From NCBI RefSeq assembly GCF_964019385.1, contig NC_088653.1:10334806-10398805 (forward strand): a stretch of 64,000 nucleotides of DNA. The letters run 5' to 3'. Every line of letters begins with the position of its first letter. The first letter of the stretch is position 1. The position numbers and the translations under genes are program-made. This DNA comes from Sycon ciliatum (taxonomy: Eukaryota > Porifera > Calcarea > Leucosolenida > Sycettidae). Positions 56,764 through 64,000 of the stretch are shown piece after piece. The notes under the pieces are model-generated. The model was not told where the DNA came from, ran no database searches, and worked only from the letters and a program-made list of their open reading frames with translations.

Positions 56764-56812
56764 GTATTTTCCTACACACCATGCAATCCCAGTATTTACC
56801 TATACACCATGC
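56764..56812 (+). repeat. 28-bp minisatellite, last fragment
   Basis: About 1.7 units continuing the array after the MITE. Confidence 0.9.
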
Positions 56813-56871
56813 AATCTTATCATGTACAAGTAGACATTGCTTTTCCATGTGCTCATGTTTGTACTGTAGCA

Positions 56872-57135
56872 ATGGAAGCAGCGTCTGAAGAGGAGAGTAA
56901 GGACAAGTATCGACCACCCAAGTTGGCTGAGTACAGTGATCACTACTACTCAACCAATGCACCTCATCCAGACCTGGTGAGAGCATGTGAAGATGACGAT
57001 GTGGAACAAGTACGACAAGCCGTGAACAGCGGCACTGCAACCGAACCTGTGATTAGACCGGATCTCATGGAAGAAGTGCCAGAGTCATACTTTCAAAATG
57101 TCCTTCCCTATATGAGAATTCCTATGACCATCATG
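56872..57135 (+). CDS. Probable first coding exon of an ankyrin-like protein
   Basis: A CTGTAG acceptor ends at 56869; ATG at 56872; donor GTAAGT after 57135; 88 codons, phase 0. Begins acidic (MEAASEEESKDKYRPPKLAE), then DLVRACEDDDVEQVRQAVNSG, which fits the two-helix pattern of an ankyrin repeat, then RMPDL-like linker text ending PYMRIPMTIM. Only one repeat is visible. Downstream exons were not placed; 57349-57378 (GTGCAG/GTAGGT) and a frame at about 57647-57735 (IVLFGDGRRGKGHG) are weak candidates. The start codon could instead be internal to a longer protein. Confidence 0.5.
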
Positions 57136-58872
57136 GTAAGTCAGAAGTATCCTCCCCCCCCCCCCCCCCCAATAAAAGCTTTGCCATGCATTCGTCCGGC
57201 GAAATAGCACGTTATCATACATTTGAGGCAGCGGGAAGAAGATGATGACGTCCACTAATTTAGTATCTGTGCACATGAATGTGCTGTGTGTGTGACTTTG
57301 TGTGTCAGCTATGATATCAAACCCTGTCGTTCCATGCCTACCGTGCAGGTCAGAACCATCCTGCAAAGTTCGAATGAGGTAGGTAGAACGATCGCGCCGC
57401 GAACCATACCTTCTGAAATTTGTTCGTAGTATACCTTCCACCATTGAAATTTCGAATTTCTTGCTGAGAGTGGTAGCTTGCAACCTCGATATGGCTTGCT
57501 CCAGGCATGCTGTAAAGCGAAACTCTGTTGAACTAGTGGCGGGGATCTGCCCTGCAAGTGCTACAACAAAAAATTATTCGATCTGAGAAAGCGTGAGACC
57601 GCGAATCTCCGTTGAATATTGAGTATTTCAAGCCTTTTCACGATAAAGATAGTTCTTTTTGGAGATGGACGTCGTGGCAAAGGACATGGTTTCCGACTTC
57701 TGGCGTCTGCTAAAGCCAGGGATCATTTGTCCAGTCAGGTCAGCAGGCTAACCGTCGGTAAGCGTGTGTTTAGATCGCGTTCTGCTCGATGTGGTGGATC
57801 ACAAACAATTTTGATATCGCACAAATTGAACTCTGCATCGTGCGTATTGTATTTTTTATTCAGAAAATAGCAAAGTGTCTCTGACTCTCTGTGTGGCCGT
57901 CCTATGTCACGAGAAACTCCAATCAGGCTCCTATGTCCTCTGCCTTCTTGATTGAATGTCCACTTCGTTTGAACAATGAACACAACAATCGAGGACGGCT
58001 TTGCAATGAAAAATACAGCTATACTGGAGCTGAAAAAAGAAGAAAAGATGTGCTCAGGATGAGACTCGAGTACACTCGTACTCTCCCAGCAGGTTCTGTG
58101 GATGTCGCTCATAGATGCGTAATTTCGCGTGACGTGCAACTGTTGCACCAAATCTATTTCACCTCTCAAACTGGCTATGTACAACTAGCAATGAATTTCA
58201 ATGACTTTCAGCCCTGCATTAGTTATATCCAGAGTACATAGCCCCCAACAACTCAACTTCACTCAGTCATTGGTTCTGTCCTGACAGAATTACAGGTTGA
58301 CATCATCTTTATGATACAAAGCGTGCTGTACATGTCTCATCCTGTACCTGTGGAGGACAAATAACATTATGATCCCATGTGATGCATTAATAGACAGCTA
58401 TTACGTTGTAAATCACTCCCTGGAGAACAATTGCATCATACAATATTGTCGGAACAGCACTGTATCTGGAAGGTGCACACCTTTTTAACGGATGATATAC
58501 TTTTCGTTACAGTCCTTATTTCCTGAGAAACAGAAATCCGATAGAGAAAAATTACATAGAAAGACCAGAAGTGTATTCGCAATCACTTGAAGCATCCTAG
58601 TTAAACAATTATTGGCACATAGCACTGTGGAAATAATATTGTGACCATGGATTTCCCTCGAGTCGCATACCATGATGGCTAACTTTACAACACACAAATA
58701 TACGAACGAATGTCTTATGTTCCACGAACCGGGGTTTGAGACTATGAATTTTGAAGCTTTGAAAAGCTCACATCGCATGATTATGACTTCCATCTGGAAC
58801 ACACAAGGGGCATAATATCCTTCGTAAGCCGAGCTTGAGGAGGCCCGAGAATGTACTCACGATTAGGGGTCT
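57136..58872. other. Intron or intergenic DNA, poly-C at 57156-57170
   Basis: No exon placed with confidence. Mostly AT-leaning unique sequence. Confidence 0.35.
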
Positions 58873-60290
58873 AACAGAGAATGTACCTGCGTAGTGGTCT
58901 ACCAGAGAATGTACTCACGAGTAGTGGTCTACCAGAGAATGTACTCACGAGTAGTGGTCTACCAGAGAATGTACTCACGAGTAGTGGTCTACCAGAGAAT
59001 GTACTCACGAGTTGTGGTCTACCAGAGAATGTACTCACGAGTAGTGGTCTACCAGAGAATGTACTCACGAGTAGTGGTCTACCAGAGAATGTACTCACGA
59101 GTAGTGGTCTACCAGAGAATGTACTCACGAGTAGTGGTCTACCAGAGAATGTACTCACGAGTAGTGGTCTACCAGAGAATGTACTCACGAGTAGTGGTCT
59201 ACCAGAGAATGTACTCACAAGTAGTGGTCTACCAGACAATGTACTCACGAGTAGTGGTCTACCAGAGAATGTACTCACGAGTAGTGGTCTACCAGAGAAT
59301 GTACTCACGAGTAGTGGTCTACCAGAGAATGTACTCACGAGTAGTGGTCTACCAGAGAATGTACTCACGAGTAGTGGTCTACCAGAGAATGTACTCACGA
59401 GTAGTGGTCTACCAGAGAATGTACTCACGAGCAGTGATCTACCAGAGAATGTAGTCACGAGTAGTGGTCTACCAGAGAATGTAGTCACGAGTAGTGGTCT
59501 ACCAGAGAATGTACTCACGAGTAGTGGTCTATCAGAGAATGTACTCACGAGTAGTGGTCTACCAGCGAATGTACTGACGAGTAGTGGTCTACCAGAGAAT
59601 GTACTCACGAGTAGTGGTCTACCAGAGAATGTACTCACGAGTAGTGGTCTACCAGAGAATGTACTCACGAGTAGTGGTCTACCAGAGAATGTACTCACGA
59701 GTAGTGGTCTACCAGAGAATGTACTCACGAGTAGTGGTCTACCAGAGAATGTACTCACGAGTAGTGGTCTACCAGAGAATGTACTCACGAGCAGTGGTCT
59801 ACCAGAGAATGTACTCACGAGTAGTGGTCTACCAGAGAATGTACTCACGAGTAGTGGTCTACCAGAGAATGCACTCACGAGTAGTGGTCTACCAGAGAAT
59901 GTACTCACGAGTAGTGGTCTACCAGAGAATGTACTCACGAGTAGTGGTCTACCAGAGAATGTACTCACGAGTAGTGGTCTACCAGAGAATGTACTCACGA
60001 GTAGTGGTCTACCAGAGAATGTACTCACGAGTAGTGGTCTACCAGAGAATGTACTCACGAGCAGTGGTCTACCAGAGAATGTACTCACGAGTAGTGGTCT
60101 ACCAGAGAATGTACTCACGAGTAGTGGTCTACCAGAGAATGTACTCACGAGTAGTGGTCTACCAGAGAATGTACTCACGAGTAGTGGTCTACCAGAGAAT
60201 GTACTCACGAGTAGTGGTCTACCAAAGAATGTACATGGGTGATGGTCTACCAGAGAATGCACATGGGTAGTCGTCTACCAGAGAAATTAC
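58873..60290 (+). repeat. 30-bp satellite, about 46 copies
   Basis: Unit GAGTAGTGGTCTACCAGAGA followed by ATGTACTCAC, almost perfectly uniform. Rare variants: GAGTTGTG, GACAATG, GCAGTG, GTAGTCAC. The last three units change CACGAG to CATGGG and fade out by 60290. Because 30 is a multiple of 3, both strands are open throughout; the long repeat ORFs are not called as genes. Confidence 0.97.
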
Positions 60291-60471
60291 TCAGTGTACC
60301 GTAACACTACACTCGCACCCACACGCTAGCAAAAAAAGGCAAGAAAGTAATAAAGAGCAAGCCGGCCAGCAAGAGAGGTGTCAGTGCAAGACACAAGCAG
60401 AGCAATGGCACGGTGTGGGTGACTGCTCAGCAGGGTAGCACCTGAAAATACGACTCCCTAAATTTCCAGCC

Positions 60472-61290
60472 ATGACCGCTAAACCGGGCTGGCGGAAAAC
60501 TCGCCTTGCCGCCCAAAACTCTTCTACTAATATGGGTCCTGCCCCACTGCCAGTCACACCCAAAAAGCCGAAGGAAAGCAAGTGGAAGAAAGCAATCATA
60601 CAAAAAAGCGCTAAGCCCCTCGGGACAGAAACACAGCATGCGACATGCCATGGAAAACCAGAAAACAGCGGACAAAACACGCACAAACGCACAGGACCAA
60701 AGGGTAGGTGCATGGTAAAACTCCAAGCTAACATAAGCAACACAGGACCATGCCATAACATGTGCCAACTGAGCACTACTAGTAAGGCTCGAGCTTCGTG
60801 CTTCGCAGGCTCACCCGTTCATCCCCATCCGCTGGGGGTCCCTCTGCCACTCTCCTCGGCGGCGCACATTCCTCATCCTCAGTCAGTGGCCGCCCAATTT
60901 GCCGTAGTTACAACTGGTCCAGGTGCCAAGGGGAGTGTGGGAGAGCGCACCTCTACAGTAATGTCAAGGCTGCCACCCCCAAAAATGGCATGCATGGCCA
61001 ACTCCTCCAGCAACTGGCCTAGCACATCAGCTCCACCCGACGAACGATCAGGCAGATCCCGACCCAAGCATGGTGGGGCGCCAGGCCACTAGCTCTGCTT
61101 TGAAGCAGGCATGTGAAGACAGTAGTAACACACAGTTTCTATCACTCACCATACCAGCCAGCCCTGCTCTTGATTCCAATATGCCATGTATTCACACGCC
61201 CATCGATGTTGTCAGCTTAACTAGACTGCTCACTGATCATTTAGGCAAGGCATTCTCTTGCTGCACTAGCAGGGGCTTACAAGCGCCGTA
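60472..61290 (+). pseudogene. DIRS-like gag/pre-RT region
   Basis: A basic, Ser/Pro-rich 206-codon frame (60472-61092), then in another frame (61070-61290) CIHTPIDVVSLTRLLTDHLG followed by KAFSCCTSRGLQ. This resembles the block before RT in DIRS-like elements (tPi...L...L..hpd..f...l..Gl). Not an intact gene. Confidence 0.5.
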
Positions 61291-61509
61291 GAAAGTAGCG
61301 CCACGCGGCAATATAGCTACAAAGACAACTAATTGCACAGTAGCATTAGGCTTCATGGGTCGCCGCCGTCACACTGTGACCGACTCAAATCTTCCCTCAT
61401 GTACTGAACATTCCATGTACATATCAGAGTATCTGGCAACATCCTGTGCACAAGGAGAGACCCTTATTCCATCCCTCCATTTCCATCATACCAGTACTCG
61501 GGCATTGGC

Positions 61510-61911
61510 ATGGTGCCCACGAAGAATGGTAAACTACTCATTTCCCACCATTTATCAGCTCCCGTTGGCAAAAGCGTTAACAATGGCATCGACCTGTCCA
61601 CGTTTAGCCTGTCTTATATCCGGATTGAAGACGCAGTGCAAACAATCATGCCCTACGGGCAGGGTGCATTGCTGACACAGCTGGCCATCCACAACGCATT
61701 CCACATTCCGCTCATCCCTGTGCACCCGCCGAACTGGTCTCTATCTGGTATTCAGTGGCAAGGGAAATTTTACTTTGATCGAGCACTGCCGTTCGGCCTA
61801 CGCTCCAGCCCACACAACGCAAACTCGACCACCTCTTGGGAAACCATCCTTTGCATCAAGCATCGTCGCACCAGGCAGAACATTTACACGGCGCTTATGG
61901 CATATCAATAA
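61510..61911 (+). pseudogene. DIRS-like RT, 3' part deleted
   Basis: Matches the DIRS RT pattern: LLISHHLSAPVGKSVNNGID, FSLSYIRIEDAVQTIM, AFHIPLIPVHPPNWSLSGIQ, WQGKFYFDRALPFGLRSSP. The active-site block after this is absent. About 10 bp later IADALSSFNLQVFHQLAPSA corresponds to the end of DIRS RNase H, so roughly the second half of RT and most of RNase H were deleted. Confidence 0.75.
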
Positions 61912-62009
61912 GAGTTTAGCCGATCGCCGATGCGCTGTCTAGTTTCAACCTGCAAGTATTCCATCAGCTGGCGCCATCGGCACAGCAAGCCCCAGACACT
62001 GCGATCTGC

Positions 62010-62616
62010 TTCCCACTCCTGGACTGATGTGGAAGGTTGCCGACCTGGCAGCCATGGCAATCGGCCTGACAGCACTGCGCACATACACCACTTGCAAAAG
62101 GAAAATTACGTAACTATGTGCGTAGGGGACAAGGATACCCATGCAGGCTACATACATAATGCTCAGCTGCTTCGCAGCACACTTCCAGCCACCGGTGAAA
62201 CTACGGACAATTCATGTCTACATGGCCGTAGTGCGCAACACACATCTCGAAGCCACTCCACAACCTTGCCTGGTTGCGCCACGCTGACATATTTGACTGC
62301 CTATCCATCTGATGCCAATGACGCCCTCTTCCTCTACCACTCTGGGAGACTCCTGATTAGGCAGGAGCTGACAGAAGAGCTACGACAGCTTCTTCCACTC
62401 ATGGGAACATCCCATACTCGCGATTACACTGGTCATTCGTTCCGCATCGGTACCGCCACTACTGCAGCCATGGCGAGTACCCCTGACTGGTTAATCACGG
62501 CAATGGGCCGATGGAGGCGCAAAAGTGTCCTGCGGTACATCAGGACGACTGACACCGACATAGCGCAGCTGACCCAAAAGCTGTCCGAGGTACAGGCGCA
62601 TTGCAGAACACAATGA
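62010..62616 (+). pseudogene. Tyrosine recombinase C-terminal part
   Basis: HSFRIGTATTAAMASTPDWL provides H-x-x-R (about 62434-62445), MGRW lies in the G-H/R-W position, and RYIR (about 62533-62544) the catalytic tyrosine; LTEELRQLLPLMG precedes them. The upstream catalytic arginine region is not seen and the frame is broken, so it is a relic. Such recombinases integrate circular cDNA without target duplication. Confidence 0.75.
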
Positions 62617-63254
62617 GATATGTAAGCGGGCACACAACTCACACTGATGCATGTACCCACACACTTGCTTAGACCAGCTCCTGATTGCTTGGAACAGCAT
62701 GGCAATTTGCTCTGCTAAGATTATGCTGACAGACTGCACTGATAGCAACAGCAGCATCATTCACATGCGTGCATTGCAATATGTCACAACTTAGCATGGA
62801 TGCTGGGCAAACATGGGCAAGCTATCTTCTCTCATCTGGCAATCTACCACGGCCTTCGACCATCACCCTCATACGCCCACACTCATGCCCCCTAACGGGC
62901 ATCGCACTTTGTGCGTGGGTGGTCCACACTCCGTCCATTTCATGGGCTGCACTTCATGCGTGGAATATCATTATACCATCATATGAGCCCTCCAATCTCC
63001 GCCCATTTCATGGGTGCTACTTCATGGGCTGCATCTCGTGCGCAGATGATCCTACATATGATTATCAAATGCCAGATTCAGTTGCCCTGCACTCCATTAA
63101 TCCTCCATAATTTGTGTGTTCTGCACTGGTCTGCAATAGCGAGTGCATGTGTGATAACAGGGGACAACACAAACAAAAATGTCCGGGACCCAAGGGAGGG
63201 AGGGTGGGTGGGAACATTCCAGGCTAAAACGTGGAACACAGGACCATGATGGCA

Positions 63255-63258
<4 letters not shown>

Positions 63259-63300
<42 letters not shown>
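63259..63300 (+). repeat. (GA)n microsatellite
   Basis: 21 GA units. Confidence 0.95.
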
Positions 63301-63302
<2 letters not shown>

Positions 63303-63427
63303 GCGCAGTGGAAGAGCAACAGTGCACAACAGAAAATGGTGAAAAAAAAATAAGTTTTTACACTCTTTTGCTATGCTCAGCCCTGAAAAGCAACATTTTT
63401 TTACTCACATAGCAACCGGTTTGTTCA

Positions 63428-63459
63428 TGGGGTAGTGGTCTACCAGAGAATGTACTCAC
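63428..63459 (+). repeat. Isolated monomer of the 30-bp satellite
   Basis: GGTAGTGGTCTACCAGAGAA then TGTACTCACGA, same orientation as the array 3.1 kb upstream and preceded by CATGG as in the array's last units. Confidence 0.9.
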
Positions 63460-64000
63460 GAAGCAAAGGATAGTCAGGCGGAAGCAATGTGTGTTGATAC
63501 AGAAAGAAAGTCGTGCTGTGAGTCCGCAATATACTTATCCTTGGAGGACACGGGCCTCCAACCGCCGTGCTGTTTTAGCAGTCTGTCCACAATGCCCGAG
63601 TTACCTGCGGCCATCGCAACACCTGATCGGAGGCGGAGGAGACGTATGATGTTGGGTCAGGCTGGGTGCGGCCCACAGCCAACTTGAGGATTTGCGTGGC
63701 TCCGCTGTAGCTCATGGTGCCGCGCACGCCTGGCCCAGAGCGGGCGGAGGTTGCTTTTCCCAGTACATGTTGGCCAGGTGAATGATGGAGAAATCTCTGT
63801 TATGCGGACCAGACATGGCATAGAGCCGGTGAATTGGCGAGCAACCAGAATCACGTCCCCTACATCAGATAATCGTTTTGGCGACTTGGCAGGTGGACGG
63901 ACATATGGGGCAGGGTAGAGTCCACCACGAGATGATGCAAGTCGTCCCAGGGCAGTAGGGCAAAGAACCCAAGACAAATCATGGTGGTACATTGCAGATC
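63460..64000. other. No firm gene; minus ORF 63657-63992 of unclear nature
   Basis: A 111-codon minus frame contains LSDVGDVILVARQFTGSMPC, vaguely like the post-integrase tail of retroelement polyproteins. Evidence is too thin to name it. Confidence 0.3.

Larger units (their letters stand above)
60300..63425 (+). mobile_element. DIRS/Ngaro-like tyrosine-recombinase retrotransposon, deleted, within the 30-bp satellite
   Basis: Order: gag-like region (60472-61290), RT part (61510-61911), a scrap of RNase H end, tyrosine recombinase (to 62616), then non-coding. It lies between the satellite array and an isolated monomer (63428-63459), so it probably interrupted the array. Exact ends and terminal repeats were not found. 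Confidence 0.7.

Noticed and set aside
57619-57870. P-loop-like GDGRRGKG as a Roc GTPase exon
   Set aside because: Spacing and the missing S/T after GK do not fit a Walker A motif.
58871-60270. 450-codon repeat ORFs on both strands over the 30-bp array
   Set aside because: Period is a multiple of 3, so open frames are expected; extreme unit identity at DNA level points to a satellite.
58873-60290. CRISPR array
   Set aside because: Units are head to tail without variable spacers, and the window is clearly eukaryotic.
63657-63992. Retroelement polyprotein tail
   Set aside because: Only a vague VGDVILVARQF resemblance; no other retroelement block nearby in frame.

Overview
This window is nuclear DNA from an invertebrate animal. 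Host genes are split into short exons with GT-AG introns and matching phases. Most of the rest is mobile elements (Ty3/gypsy, DIRS-like, several LINEs, tRNA-derived SINEs, hAT, piggyBac-like and pogo/Tigger-like DNA elements), (TG)n tracts and large tandem arrays. A 200-base N gap (40864-41063) shows a scaffolded assembly. A Roco-type COR domain joined to a CARD-like domain would fit a sponge or another early-branching animal, but the taxon is inferred, not shown.

Layout. 1-2093: 3' part of a broken gypsy element, minus strand. 3376-3599: piggyBac-like ends. 3636-15629: six plus-strand exons of a COR/CARD gene; one intron holds a tRNA-derived SINE, an intact 699-codon hAT transposase, a 1.75 kb 12-bp minisatellite, G-rich repeats and (TG)n. 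15.8-22.8 kb: no recognised gene, with a SINE and a LINE 3' end between (TG)n tracts. 22879-27569: six phase-compatible exons of an unrecognised helical protein, with fold-back elements in its introns. 27640-36232: a young Ty3/gypsy element (LTRs differ by one base indel) whose leader was split by a 2587-bp hAT-type element (33285-35871; 32-bp perfect TIRs, 8-bp TSD). That hAT element carries spliceable non-transposase exons and is the most unusual object here. 37300-40640: two broken LINEs. 41684-41871: a Tigger-like MITE. 44.7-48.75 kb: LINE debris and a second, deleted gypsy element with 262-bp LTRs. 48.9-52.1 kb: LINE/SINE fragments, (TG)n and a 69-bp minisatellite. 53.9-56.8 kb: a 28-bp minisatellite interrupted by a 306-bp-arm palindrome, a LINE 3' end and a 388-bp hAT MITE. 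56872-57135: the likely first coding exon of an ankyrin-like protein. 58.87-60.29 kb: a 30-bp satellite, followed by a degenerate DIRS-like tyrosine-recombinase retroelement; one satellite monomer reappears beyond it.

Three host transcription units are visible, all on the plus strand: the COR/CARD gene (putative death-fold signalling), an unknown helical protein, and the 5' end of an ankyrin-like gene. The remaining genes are selfish-element genes. The nesting gives relative dates: the hAT cargo element is younger than the gypsy element it split, and the 28-bp and 30-bp arrays predate the elements inside them. Exon joins were worked out by hand from splice sites and reading phase; no alignment or database search was possible.
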